Source: Promethearchaeota archaeon
Lineage (GTDB): Archaea; Asgardarchaeota; Lokiarchaeia; Sigyniarchaeales; SOKP01
Assembly: GCA_016839555.1 (NCBI GenBank)
Contig: JAEOUA010000010.1
Coordinates: forward strand, 1 to 64,000
Direction of reading: 5' to 3'
DNA: 64,000 nt
Of this stretch, positions 27,432-37,130 are shown piece by piece; the first letter of the stretch is position 1; each line of letters opens with the position of its first letter. Below the pieces are notes generated by a model. That model saw only the letters and a program-made list of their open reading frames with translations. It was not told where the DNA came from and made no database searches. The position numbers and the translations under genes were made by a program.

Positions 27432-27669
27432 AATATTTTTAAGGGATATAATCTCCTAAAGATGTTTGAAGGATTCTGTTGCTTTTTTTAATTTATTTAA
27501 TTGGACTTAATTCATAATAAATACCCTTTTAGTAAAAAATTAAAGAGATCGAGAATGAAGACTAATAAAAATTCAATTAATTTTAATAATTCTAATATTA
27601 GAAATGTGTATAAAATTTTCCTGGCTAGTTTCTGGAGTTAAAAAACACCCCTCTTTTTATGTATTTAGT

Positions 27670-28245
27670 TTATCTCATTCTTCGATCTCCTATATATCCA
27701 CCCAGAGTAAAATATATATGCTTTTCATAATAGAGCGGTCTCATAAGCCCTTTTTGCTTACATAAATTCGTTCGTAAAAGATCTTCATCAAGGGATAAAG
27801 CTACGACTTCTGCGGTTATTATAACTCGATTTTTTGCCTCCTCTGATACTTCTTTTATCCACATAGTTTTACATTCCATATGAGTAGTACACTCCTCTAT
27901 TCTCGGTGGTTTGACTATTTTTGATTCAATGGGTGTTAAATTAGCGTGAATAAATTCATCTACTTCCGAAGGGACAGGATCTGCTGTCCGATTAACCTTT
28001 TTTAGCATATTCGAGCTGGGCGCATTTAAAACAAATTCATTTATCGCTTTAATATTTCTATATGTATCTCTATTTTTAGATGATCCAATAGAAATAATCA
28101 AAGGATGATAAGAGACAGGCATTACCATCCCATAGGGAGCAATATTATAAATATTGTGCTCATCAACGGTGGAGATCAAATAAACGGGAACAGGGATAAA
28201 GCATAATTCATAATCTTTTAATTCGAGATCCTTTTTCTTTTTCAT
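27670..28245 (-). CDS. Flavin reductase-like FMN-binding protein
   Basis: I start at the ATG at 28245 (191 residues; MKKKKDLELKDYELCF), which begins just before the domain; TTG/ATG codons at 28287/28284 would add 14. The pattern PVPVYLISTVDEHNIYNIAPYGMVMPVSYHPLIISIGSSKNRDTYRNIKA matches the flavin-reductase/split-barrel family (P.P..L.ST....NIAP.....V...P.....S......T..NI). The C-terminal residues HIYFTLGGYIGDRRM also fit. It may reduce FMN or act as an FMN-bound oxidoreductase. The small Cys protein at 28314-28541 is just upstream on the same strand. Confidence 0.78.
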   Translation of the reverse strand: MKKKKDLELKDYELCFIPVPVYLISTVDEHNIYNIAPYGMVMPVSYHPLIISIGSSKNRDTYRNIKAINEFVLNAPSSNMLKKVNRTADPVPSEVDEFIHANLTPIESKIVKPPRIEECTTHMECKTMWIKEVSEEAKNRVIITAEVVALSLDEDLLRTNLCKQKGLMRPLYYEKHIYFTLGGYIGDRRMR

Positions 28246-28313
28246 ACATCTAGCATAAGTAATGAAAAATTTAAGCTTAACCATCAAATGGAGGAAATTT
28301 ACGATTTTCTATT

Positions 28314-28541
28314 CTAATCATGATTCAAGTAATAGTTCTTTAATTTAGGATCTTCTGTTCCATCAGGTAATATATAATCCGGAGAAACGTAACCTTCCTT
28401 TTCGAATCTTTTTTTCCTTATACAGTTTTTTCCTCCGTTCCAACAGAATTCTTGAACCCATTTTTTATCTATTAACCCTAAATCGTAAGCTCGTTTTATC
28501 GCTGAGGTTTCATTATACCATGGGCATTCGGTTTTCTTCAT
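28314..28541 (-). CDS. Small conserved cysteine protein
   Basis: 75 residues. MKKTECPWYNE, then KWVQEFCWNGGKNCIRKKRFEKEGYVSPDYILPDG. Three Cys (6, 33, 40) suggest a metal or iron-sulfur site. The pattern CPWY..N......KW..EFC...K.C.R..RFE...YVSPDYMLPDG is familiar from short unannotated archaeal and bacterial proteins, but I do not know the function. It is next to the flavin reductase gene (69 bases) and probably cotranscribed. Confidence 0.65.
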   Translation of the reverse strand: MKKTECPWYNETSAIKRAYDLGLIDKKWVQEFCWNGGKNCIRKKRFEKEGYVSPDYILPDGTEDPKLKNYYLNHD

Positions 28542-28680
28542 ATAATAATAAATTTCTAATAATTTATATAAGAAATTCCTAATTCAAAGCTTAAAAAAAT
28601 TCAACTTAACTAGGTTTCTTAAGATATTAATAAAAATCAAAAATAATTAAGATCTTTATATCATAACATAACCTGCAACC

Positions 28681-29472
28681 ATGAAAGAAAATAACATAAA
28701 TTATATAGAGACAAGTTCTTTAGAAGGAAAAGTGGTTCTAGTAACTGGTGCTACTGGAGGGATTGGAACTGCAATTTGTAATAGATTTGCAGAATTAGGA
28801 GCTTTTATTTATATCTGTGATATTAAGGGGGCAGTGGAATTAGCAAAAAAGATAAACGAACAATATGAGAAGCAAAGATCAATAGCTGCTCAATATGATA
28901 TCTCAAATAAAGATGAAATTGAAAAAATGTATCAAAAAATAGAAGATAAGAAAAATGGAGTTGATATTCTTATTAATAATGCTGCTGTTCACGGCAGTGG
29001 AGATTTTCCTCATATCTCCTTTGAAGATTTCTTAAAAACTATTAAGATTGATCTTTGTGGTGCTATGTATTGCACACTTAAAGCACTTCCTCATATGAAA
29101 AAAAAGAGATGGGGGCGAATTTTATTCACTGGCGCCCCTTTATCTTCTTCTGGGATTCCTTGTCCATATCTTGCTGGAAAGTCGGGCTTTATTGGGCTAA
29201 CAAAATATATTTCTAAAAAATATGAGGATTATAACATTAGAACATTTGCCTTAGTATTGCGACATTGTGATACACCGATGATTAGGATGGTTATGAAAGC
29301 CAGAGGGAAAGATGTTGAAAAGGGTATAATTGAAATGAATAAAAAATCAAAGACTGGTAAAATGATAACTCCGAACGAGGTTGCTGAAATCTATGCATAT
29401 TTCTGTTTAGCAAAATCATCAAAAATAAATGGGTTAACGCTTCTTTCAGACGGAGGAATTACCTATCTTTAA
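28681..29472 (+). CDS. Short-chain dehydrogenase/reductase, catalytically complete
   Basis: 263 residues. TGATGGIG (near residue 19), D at the end of the second strand (CDIKG), NNAAV, and the catalytic Tyr/Lys in CPYLAGKSG. It is NAD(H)- or NADP(H)-dependent; the acid at the second strand suggests NAD. The next gene begins right after its stop. Together with 29488 and the transglutaminase-like gene it forms a three-gene set on the plus strand. The substrate is unknown. Confidence 0.85.
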   Translation: MKENNINYIETSSLEGKVVLVTGATGGIGTAICNRFAELGAFIYICDIKGAVELAKKINEQYEKQRSIAAQYDISNKDEIEKMYQKIEDKKNGVDILINNAAVHGSGDFPHISFEDFLKTIKIDLCGAMYCTLKALPHMKKKRWGRILFTGAPLSSSGIPCPYLAGKSGFIGLTKYISKKYEDYNIRTFALVLRHCDTPMIRMVMKARGKDVEKGIIEMNKKSKTGKMITPNEVAEIYAYFCLAKSSKINGLTLLSDGGITYL

Positions 29473-29487
29473 ATGAGGAGATATAAT

Positions 29488-30186
29488 ATGAACGAAGAGA
29501 ATTATAGAGGAAAAAATTGTATTATTTTCGGAGCCAATAGTTTTGTTGGTGAAACCATTGGAAAATTTCTTGCTCAAAAAAATGTAAATCTTGGTCTTAT
29601 AGATCTGAAATCCTATGCAAACAGATATATATTAAAAGGTTTTAAAAAAGATAATGAAGTTATTTATAAGATAATCGAATCTGCCAATAAAGAAGAAATT
29701 GATAAAGCAATTGAGGATATATATAATAATTTTGGATATATTCACTATTTAATCTGTTCCTTCTATATTAATAAGATAAGAGGCAAAATTTCCCAAGAGG
29801 ATTTATCCTTACAAACATGGGATAATTTATTTCAAGATTGGATTATTAATTATTTTCTAATATTGAAAGCTGTTGTTCCATTGATGATTAACGCAAAAGA
29901 GGGAAAGGTAATTTTTATTAATACAACCACTGGCTATACAGGAGAAGGTGAGGGAGAAGGCCAACTTACAATTGATGGTTCTATCCATGAGAGCGCCTGC
30001 TCAAGTGGAATCACAGGAATGTTAACTTCAATTGCAGCTGATGTCATCCCTCAAGGCATTTCCGTAAATGGGATAGCTCTAGGAAATAATTATAAAAATG
30101 ATTCTGAGAGGATTCTTTGGGCTGTAAATTTATGGCTTTCAGGGATAGGGGAATATTCATGTGGACAAATACTTAGATTATATTGA
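29488..30186 (+). CDS. SDR-fold protein lacking the catalytic Tyr/Lys
   Basis: 232 residues from ATG 29488. I prefer this to ATG 29473 because GAGGAG (29475-29480) then sits 7 bases ahead as a Shine-Dalgarno. The Rossmann start reads IIFGANSFVGETIGKFL and IDLKSY, but where YxxxK should be it has SIHESACSSG; the catalytic Tyr and Lys are gone. It is therefore likely a non-catalytic subunit of the SDR encoded immediately upstream, or binds a nucleotide only. Confidence 0.75.
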   Translation: MNEENYRGKNCIIFGANSFVGETIGKFLAQKNVNLGLIDLKSYANRYILKGFKKDNEVIYKIIESANKEEIDKAIEDIYNNFGYIHYLICSFYINKIRGKISQEDLSLQTWDNLFQDWIINYFLILKAVVPLMINAKEGKVIFINTTTGYTGEGEGEGQLTIDGSIHESACSSGITGMLTSIAADVIPQGISVNGIALGNNYKNDSERILWAVNLWLSGIGEYSCGQILRLY

Positions 30187-30231
30187 ATGTTTTTTCTCTC
30201 TCATAATTAATAAATTTTAAAATATTAGTAG

Positions 30232-30894
30232 ATGTTAGAGGTTTACAATAATATGGAGTTTTTAAGTGAAAAACACAGGATTAAAATTCTCAAAGACTGG
30301 GATCTTTATGAATTACCATTTGATCATCAAATTGTAAAAATTTTTGAAAAAGTAAGAGATATTCGTTTTGGAAGGATGGGTTCTAGAGATCCTATGGATG
30401 TGTATAAAGCGAATAAAGGAACATGTTCAGGAAAAAATTTCCTATTAAGAGAATTATACAAAGGGATCGGATTAGAAACAAAAGATATGATCTGCATGCA
30501 ACGGTGGAAAGATTTAATATGGTTTCCCACTAGCAGATATAAAATTGTTCAATTTCCTGATGAATTAGTAAAAATGCTAAAAGAAAAAGAAATTATAGAC
30601 TTTCATAATTATGTTAAAATACTTGTAAATAAGAAATGGATTCAAGTAGATGCTACAATAGACACACCACTTACAAAGATTGGGTTTTTTACCACCGAAA
30701 TATGGGATGGAAAATCAGATATGCCACTTTGTTTCTGTGGAAACGATAAAATATGGGATTGTGGTGATAATGGACCAGCTAAGAAAAAAGAGTTAACAAA
30801 TCAGCTTCCTGAATACATCCAAACTGCAAGAAATCAATTTCTTCAAAGAATGACGCAATGGATTGATGAGTTACGAGCTAATAAAAAGATTTAA
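30232..30894 (+). CDS. Transglutaminase-like cysteine protein
   Basis: 220 residues. The triad pattern of transglutaminase-like peptidases is visible: NKGTCSGKNF (C65), DFHNYVKI (H125) and IQVDATID (D140). These folds act as peptidases, amidases or amide-bond rearrangers. It follows the SDR pair by 45 bases on the same strand. Extra Cys residues (LCFCGNDKIWDCGDNG) may bind zinc near residue 175. The target is unknown. Confidence 0.65.
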   Translation: MLEVYNNMEFLSEKHRIKILKDWDLYELPFDHQIVKIFEKVRDIRFGRMGSRDPMDVYKANKGTCSGKNFLLRELYKGIGLETKDMICMQRWKDLIWFPTSRYKIVQFPDELVKMLKEKEIIDFHNYVKILVNKKWIQVDATIDTPLTKIGFFTTEIWDGKSDMPLCFCGNDKIWDCGDNGPAKKKELTNQLPEYIQTARNQFLQRMTQWIDELRANKKI

Positions 30895-31017
30895 TTTCTT
30901 CATTTAAAATATTTAAAACTTTGATTATAAAACCTCAAATAACTTTTTTCTTTATAAATTCTAATTGAGATATAAATAATATAATTAGATCTGGTCTTTA
31001 CAATTTAAAATAGTCTT

Positions 31018-31632
31018 TTATGATTTTTTCTCTGATTTTGAAGAATTTAAGAAATATTGTTTATAAAAACTCAATCCTTTTTTCAAATTGTGCCGTTTTT
31101 TCATATTAATTATAAATAAATAGACGATTGGAAAGAGGAAAATGAGAAGATAAAAGAAGCCTATTTGATACACGAATATAAAGAATAATACAGATATTAA
31201 TGAATACACCGCATAAAGCGCATTATATAAAAAAATATTGGACCGATATTTCGAACTCTCGATAAATTTATTTTCTTTTAAGGCGGAATGGCAAGCGCAA
31301 CAAACTAATGGAATTTTCACATTATATTTTTGCTTAAAATATAAACTATAAATAATTGTGAGCATTCGGTCAATTTTATTACCACATAATTTACATGTAA
31401 ACTCCTTTTTCTTCTTAATGCGATTAGCTTCAATTTGATCGATTATATCCTTAGGAAAATAACAATCATCATTATAATAATGCTCGCAGGTTTTGCAAGT
31501 CAATTCTTTTTCTAATAATCGCTCTCTATGTTCCCCCATTTGAGGATCCTTAAAAATTTCATAATTAGAGTGTTCCTTGCATAAAACACGCCCCTCCTTA
31601 TCAATTTCAAAACTGGGTTCTACATAATCCAT
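31018..31632 (-). CDS. Zinc-finger membrane protein, unknown
   Basis: 204 residues. Several CxxC or Cys groups: CKTCEHYYNDDC (about 45-56), CKLCGNK (about 82-88) and CCACH (about 115-119), then two hydrophobic helices (about 140-180) and a basic C-terminus. Probably two zinc ribbons on the cytoplasmic side of a two-TM protein. The function is not recognised. Confidence 0.65.
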   Translation of the reverse strand: MDYVEPSFEIDKEGRVLCKEHSNYEIFKDPQMGEHRERLLEKELTCKTCEHYYNDDCYFPKDIIDQIEANRIKKKKEFTCKLCGNKIDRMLTIIYSLYFKQKYNVKIPLVCCACHSALKENKFIESSKYRSNIFLYNALYAVYSLISVLFFIFVYQIGFFYLLIFLFPIVYLFIINMKKRHNLKKGLSFYKQYFLNSSKSEKKS

Positions 31633-31837
31633 AAAGGTTGAGTATAAATTCGAATTAGTTATAATATATTTTAAATTGATCTCTAATAATAATAAGAAAC
31701 AATTTATGATTAAAAATCTAACTCTATATTTTTAAAAAGCTCGCTAAACAGAAAATTTACTTTTAATTAAAATCAAAAAAAAAAGAAAATTTGTTATATA
31801 TACTATTTTAATTCGAAAATTTTATAGTCTCTCTATT

Positions 31838-33367
31838 CTATTGTGTCTCTCCACCCTTAACTCGGAAAAATAATAGAAATGCTGTTATAACGGAGATGAG
31901 AATAAAAGGAAACATAATAATATATTTAAATCCTTCAGTTAAAATCGTTGAAAATGCAGATAAAAGTCCCCCAAATAGAATGGGTGCTAAGGCATATGCG
32001 GATTGGTTAAATGTGTAATAGATTCCGGTATAAATTCCAAGGTCTCCTTCTGGTGCAAGCGCCCATAAAATTGGAAAAGAATTGACTATAAATCCCATCC
32101 AAGGCACAGAAACTAACACCAACATAATAATCATAATTAATTCATCATGATTTTTGTATAACGGTGGAATTATGATAAAAGTCATTATAATCAATGAAAT
32201 TATTAACCATATAAGAAATATCTTAACGGCATTTTTCCGCCCCACTTTTTTTGATTGTCCTAGCAAACCTACGAAATAAGCGACTGCAATCATCGGGCCG
32301 GAATAAAATAAGAATAATCTACTCGCTTGTGCTTCTGTTGCTCCTAAATATTCTTGTGCAAAAAGAGAAAAGAAAGATTCTACTGAAGCGAATGCTAAAT
32401 ACATAAAGATTATTGTTCCCAAAAAATATGCAAAATCTCTATGTCGTTTCATAATCTGAAATGCTTCCCGATAAGAACTAAATTTTTTACGCCGATTTAG
32501 TTGAATTTCCTCGCTCCCTTTTTTTAACTCACGAGCTTTGAATGTAGCGGGTTCGATATCGAGTCTATTTTCGGAAATTTGAATAAATTTGTCTCCTGTT
32601 GGTGTTTCCTTAAGAAAAATATTTTGGATTATCAATAATAATACCATGATGATCGCAACTGCGAGAAAGGGAATAAAATCTCCAATAATACTTGAAGGTA
32701 CCATATAGGAAAGATTCATTCCAAATATATCTCCAAGATTTATAATAAATTCTTGAAAAGCAGTGGGCTTAGAAAACATTGTTTTTGGAAAGATCATCGG
32801 CATGGCAAATCCTACTAATCCTCCGATATTCGCAATAAATTGCTGTACTGCGCTGGCTTTGGAATAAACCTTATCAGAAGTATAATCCGGTAATATAGCA
32901 ATCGAAGCACTTCTATAAATCGACATTGCTATATCGAAAAGTAAAATGATAAGAACTAATCCTGCGATTACTCTAATAAGTGGGATTAAGGTAAAAAAAA
33001 ATGCAGAGGAGGTTGTTCCTAAAATTATGTATGGCATGCGACGACCAATTTTGCTTTTTGTTCGATCACTTAAGTCACCGAAGAATGGTTGTAAAATAAC
33101 TGCTGTAATATTATCAATTGCCATAATAGACCCTATTATAACGCTTATAAATGGATTCTTGCTTCCTAACTCATTTATTAATACCTCATTTAATATTAAA
33201 GGTACCTTGAAATTGAAATAGCTCCATGCTAAAAGGACTATAAAAAACGCGAGGGAAATAACAATTGTTCTTTTATAATTCAACTTGTCTGGCGGGATTG
33301 GCTCCATTTTTGGTTCATAAGGAAGATAAGTCGCTTCTTTTTTATCATCTTGTGCTATTTTTATCAC
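31838..33367 (-). CDS. MFS transporter, SLC45/sugar type
   Basis: 509 residues, about 12 TM helices and a 35-residue cytoplasmic N-terminus. Between helices 2 and 3 it has GDLSDRTKSKIGRRMPYI, the major-facilitator loop (D-R-x-x-x-x-x-GRR) of the SLC45 sucrose-symporter-like set. A long cytoplasmic loop lies between the halves. Sugar or polyol uptake is likely; the substrate cannot be read. A second related transporter lies next on the same strand. Confidence 0.85.
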   Translation of the reverse strand: MIKIAQDDKKEATYLPYEPKMEPIPPDKLNYKRTIVISLAFFIVLLAWSYFNFKVPLILNEVLINELGSKNPFISVIIGSIMAIDNITAVILQPFFGDLSDRTKSKIGRRMPYIILGTTSSAFFFTLIPLIRVIAGLVLIILLFDIAMSIYRSASIAILPDYTSDKVYSKASAVQQFIANIGGLVGFAMPMIFPKTMFSKPTAFQEFIINLGDIFGMNLSYMVPSSIIGDFIPFLAVAIIMVLLLIIQNIFLKETPTGDKFIQISENRLDIEPATFKARELKKGSEEIQLNRRKKFSSYREAFQIMKRHRDFAYFLGTIIFMYLAFASVESFFSLFAQEYLGATEAQASRLFLFYSGPMIAVAYFVGLLGQSKKVGRKNAVKIFLIWLIISLIIMTFIIIPPLYKNHDELIMIIMLVLVSVPWMGFIVNSFPILWALAPEGDLGIYTGIYYTFNQSAYALAPILFGGLLSAFSTILTEGFKYIIMFPFILISVITAFLLFFRVKGGETQ

Positions 33368-33478
33368 CTAAGTTTTATATTGCTAAGGTTTAATTTAAAT
33401 TAATTTAAATTTGTATAAAAGAAAAAATTAAAACCTTTTTATTAGATAAAAAATAAAAAATTAAAAAAATAGAGGTAT

Positions 33479-34903
33479 TTAGATTATTTCTTCATACTTA
33501 TCAAGATCGACCATTTTCCCTTTTTCTTCGTGCATCTTATCGAGCTCTATTTGCATTGCATCATATTTCTCTTTGGTGACTGGGAATCGCAAGAGTGCTA
33601 ATAGTCCTAACCCTAGAGCAATGGCTGGTAAAAAATACATAAGGATAAAGATACCTATATTTGTTTGGGGCGTGTAAGCACTAGGATCATAAATAACCCC
33701 CCATCCAATTCCCCAAAATATGAAGAAAATTGCTAAATAGACCCCAATGGTCGATAATCGTATGATGAGGGCATTAACTCCATAATATGCCCCTTCTCTT
33801 CTAATTCCAACCTTCAATTCATCGGTATCAATTATAGTACTCATCATCATATCTCGGCCGAACATAATCCCGGCAAACCCAAAACCTGCAATAATATAAG
33901 TAAAAATTGCTGCTATCGGATGAAGCATGAACAAAAATGGAGTCATTGTGAGAATTAAACATCCCAATGCCATTAGTTCAGCCTTCCTCGGCCCAAATTT
34001 AGCAAAAATTTTACTCCAGAGTATCATAAAGGCTATTGCAGAAATAAACAAGATGGCTAAGTAGATTGACGGTATCATACCCCCTTCCACTCCAAGAATA
34101 AACCTTACATAATACGGATTAATAATAGGCACTAACCCGAAAACAAACCATACTGCTAAATTAGTTCCGACATACGTTGTAAATGATTTATTTTTGAATG
34201 TTAATTTCACAGAATCTTTAAATGAAGGCGCTTTTAATGGATCTTTTGCATATTCAACCCGTTCTTTTAATCCTTTTTTAATGAAAATTAATCCGAAAAC
34301 CGTCGCTAATATTGCCATTATAATAGAGCCCACGATATATCCCCCTTCTGTGCCTGGTTCCACACTGGTAGGTACAAACAAAGTGGGAATGATTGCAGCA
34401 AATAATAGTCCAATAATATTAAAGATTTGAACGTAATTATTCGCTACCGCTCTCTGTTCAAGGTTTTCAAACATTTCAGGAAATAAGGATGTCTGGTTTA
34501 AAGAATACATCGTGTAAAAGAAATCAAAAAGAATAATGATAATAAGGAAATAAATGTACTGTACCACATCGGGTCCGAATGGAGTCCATACAAGTATGAT
34601 CAATGCTATTAGTGGTATTAATCCTAATACAATGAATGGGCGACGGCGACCCCATTTTGAAGAGGATCTATCAGAAATGGCGCCTAAGAGGGGGTCGTTG
34701 AGAGCATTCCACACGGTCCATATCATAAATCCTATAACTACCCAAAGTAGTGGTAATTGCTTAACAGCGATGTAATAATTAAAAATGTAGAAAGAAAACA
34801 TCTGATAAGACATGGTATCGGCAATTCCCGCGAAGCTATAATAGATCATGTCCTTTTTTGTATATTCCGTTTTTACTCCTACTTTTTTTTCAGTCATTTT
34901 CAA
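33479..34903 (-). CDS. GPH-type sugar:cation symporter (MelB-like)
   Basis: 474 residues, about 12 TM helices. The N-terminal pattern ALNDPLLGAISDRSSSKWGRRRPFI is the GPH (melibiose carrier-like) loop: NDP..G...D....GRRRP. It is 111 bases upstream of the 31838 transporter on the same strand, possibly one transcript. It likely imports a glycoside with Na+ or H+. The C-terminus (EEKGKMVDLDKYEEII) is cytoplasmic. Confidence 0.88.
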   Translation of the reverse strand: MKMTEKKVGVKTEYTKKDMIYYSFAGIADTMSYQMFSFYIFNYYIAVKQLPLLWVVIGFMIWTVWNALNDPLLGAISDRSSSKWGRRRPFIVLGLIPLIALIILVWTPFGPDVVQYIYFLIIIILFDFFYTMYSLNQTSLFPEMFENLEQRAVANNYVQIFNIIGLLFAAIIPTLFVPTSVEPGTEGGYIVGSIIMAILATVFGLIFIKKGLKERVEYAKDPLKAPSFKDSVKLTFKNKSFTTYVGTNLAVWFVFGLVPIINPYYVRFILGVEGGMIPSIYLAILFISAIAFMILWSKIFAKFGPRKAELMALGCLILTMTPFLFMLHPIAAIFTYIIAGFGFAGIMFGRDMMMSTIIDTDELKVGIRREGAYYGVNALIIRLSTIGVYLAIFFIFWGIGWGVIYDPSAYTPQTNIGIFILMYFLPAIALGLGLLALLRFPVTKEKYDAMQIELDKMHEEKGKMVDLDKYEEII

Positions 34904-35080
34904 GTTTATTTTATATAATTTTTTGTATATAGAATTAGAATGAAAGTTTTATATAAATATGTAGTCTAATTTTTTTATAAATTTTGAGATTTTGAAAAAT
35001 AAAGATATAATAAATTTGTTTAATTTATGAGTGTTTGAACCAAGAAGCTTAATTTGGATTTAAAAATATTTTCCTTAAAT

Positions 35081-36742
35081 TTATTTTATTTTCCGCAATA
35101 ATTTCTCATTTACGTCATTTTTCAGAGTTTCATAAAAAACGGAGTAATATTTCTGATAAAATTCTCTCTTCTTAGCCAAAAATTTTTCTTTATCTTGTCG
35201 TTCTATGGTGCCTTCGCTCCAAAAAATCTTTCCTTGTTCATCTAGTGTAAGAATTTCCTCTTTTTTTACTATTGTTCCATTTTTTATAACATATTCCATA
35301 GTTTCTAAAGCGTTTTGGAGCTTCGAATAATCGTTTGAGAGATCTAAGTCTTGTAAATTAATGTTTAATATATTAACATCGCCATCAGCTCCCGGCGTGA
35401 ATCCTCCTTTGATATTTCCCAAACCTAATGATTTTGCGGGGCTTGCTCTCGAAATAACAATATATTCATAAAAGGATAAGACATCTTCATTATTGGAGAG
35501 CTGTGAGTTTTTTACAAACTTTTGGTTCATATCTTTCATAAATGCCTGTCGTGCTTTGCTACTCAGCAACCAAGTAGCGATTTTGGGGATATTATTTATA
35601 TGAGAATAATGCGGAAAATTAAGGGATAACTGAAGTTGCCACTTATTGTTCACTTGTAATGCTAAAGCTATACCATTTTCCCATAATTTACAATCATGTT
35701 CATTAGACTTGTTAAATTTTCTTAAACTAACGAAGGTGTCTCCCTCCGTTTCAATTGCATTTCGAAATAGCGTGCTATTATTGTGTGAATTTAAATGAGA
35801 AGTAATAAGGGTTCTATCGGAGGTAATTAATGGATTGATGGGGTCAAATCCAATTAATCCCAAATCCATGTCAATAGATTGATTATCATTGAAAAATGAA
35901 ATTAATTCTGAGATATTTCCATTAATATTATAGGAGTTTCCATGAGCTAAATGAAATATCTGCGATCTATCGAATTTAGAATTATTCTGATGCGTCAATT
36001 CGATTGACTTTAAAGCTTCTAAGAGTGTAGATAAGTTTTTATTTCCAACTTCATTTTCATAGCCTTCAATATGTGCGTGAATTGAATGAGGGAGCGCTAA
36101 TTTTTCGACTGCTTTCGTTAAATTCATATAGACTTCCAGAGCAAAAAAGTTATATAATTTCCCACCTTGCTCTATACTTTCTCTAAGGTTATTAAAATTC
36201 CAAGTTTCTGCTTCGAAAGGATTATAAGCCTTAATACCAAAACCTTTGCAAGTAGAAAGAAGATAAGATAAAAAAGTTGCGATATCGTCAATTTTTGCCC
36301 GTTCAAATTCAGATTCTAATACCCATAGATTGCTGGCATTTAATAACATTCCTTTATCTAAAACGGGCAAATATTTAAAATTGAAAATAGTCTGACTTGC
36401 AAGAGAAGGATAGGTATTTGCGTCCAATACAAAAGTATATCCATTTGCCAAGTAATCTTTTGCGATATTTTCTAAAGAAAATCCCTGCCATATCTCCCTA
36501 AATTTTTTGTTATTAGAACCTATTAATCGAGCCCAATTCACTTGTTGAGAAGCAATATGAGTATGAATATCAAGCGCGGCTGGAATTACAGTTTTATTCT
36601 TAGCATCTATTTCTTTTATATCGCTCTCTGAAGAGAATTTTTCCACAATAATTCCATTTTCTATTAAAATATCCTTTTGTTCTTCATTGATTTCATTTAA
36701 AGGATCATATACTATGCCATTCTTAATTAGTAATTTCTTCAT
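35081..36742 (-). CDS. fwdA: Formylmethanofuran dehydrogenase subunit A
   Basis: 553 residues. This is the amidohydrolase subunit that hydrolyses or forms formylmethanofuran from formate at a binuclear metal centre. Visible ligands: H60 and H62 in LDIHTHIAS, the probable carboxylated Lys K171 in GFGIKAYNP, and His in IHAHIEGYENEVGNK (near 222). The match to FwdA is clear through the residues after HTH: ASQQVNWAR corresponds to AG-KVNxGR. The start overlaps the FwdD stop by 4 bases (ATGA). Confidence 0.88.
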   Translation of the reverse strand: MKKLLIKNGIVYDPLNEINEEQKDILIENGIIVEKFSSESDIKEIDAKNKTVIPAALDIHTHIASQQVNWARLIGSNNKKFREIWQGFSLENIAKDYLANGYTFVLDANTYPSLASQTIFNFKYLPVLDKGMLLNASNLWVLESEFERAKIDDIATFLSYLLSTCKGFGIKAYNPFEAETWNFNNLRESIEQGGKLYNFFALEVYMNLTKAVEKLALPHSIHAHIEGYENEVGNKNLSTLLEALKSIELTHQNNSKFDRSQIFHLAHGNSYNINGNISELISFFNDNQSIDMDLGLIGFDPINPLITSDRTLITSHLNSHNNSTLFRNAIETEGDTFVSLRKFNKSNEHDCKLWENGIALALQVNNKWQLQLSLNFPHYSHINNIPKIATWLLSSKARQAFMKDMNQKFVKNSQLSNNEDVLSFYEYIVISRASPAKSLGLGNIKGGFTPGADGDVNILNINLQDLDLSNDYSKLQNALETMEYVIKNGTIVKKEEILTLDEQGKIFWSEGTIERQDKEKFLAKKREFYQKYYSVFYETLKNDVNEKLLRKIK

Positions 36743-37125
36743 TTATTTATCCCCCCCTTTTTTATCTTTTCAATCAATTCTTTTAATGGTGTAGGAGGAT
36801 CTCTGGTGGCTTCACAATTTACGGGAATATTTTTATTTAATAATTTCCCATTTTTAGTGCTTGTTAATTGATTAGACCATATTGATACTGGCATCGCAAT
36901 CGTTCCTTTAGGGATATTTTCATCTTGTTTAAATTTAACTACTACTTCCCCGTGCTCATTAAATAAATGGAGTTTTAAACTAGGTGTTAAATACATTTCT
37001 TCAAAATCCTCAGGATTAATATATGCCATGGCTAAAATTTCTTCCATTTTTTCAATTTCTCCAAATGTAAATTCTTTAGCTTGATCGTGATCAATCAATC
37101 TTATTGAATTTAATCTTAACTCCAT
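36739..37125 (-). CDS. fwdD: Formylmethanofuran dehydrogenase subunit D
   Basis: 128 residues, the molybdopterin-dinucleotide-binding beta-barrel subunit. VVKFKQDENIPKGTIAMPVSIWSNQLT resembles the MopD/FwdD pattern 'V......I..G...MP.G.WAN'. It sits between FwdB and FwdA, overlapping FwdA by 4 bases, with 5 bases after FwdB. The pterin partner is FwdB. Confidence 0.85.
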   Translation of the reverse strand: MELRLNSIRLIDHDQAKEFTFGEIEKMEEILAMAYINPEDFEEMYLTPSLKLHLFNEHGEVVVKFKQDENIPKGTIAMPVSIWSNQLTSTKNGKLLNKNIPVNCEATRDPPTPLKELIEKIKKGGINK

Positions 37126-37130
37126 AGTTT

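Noticed and set aside
27554..27640. 28-codon ATG frame in the gap after the surface protein
   Set aside because: Very short, low complexity and no promoter or Shine-Dalgarno; composition matches noncoding DNA.
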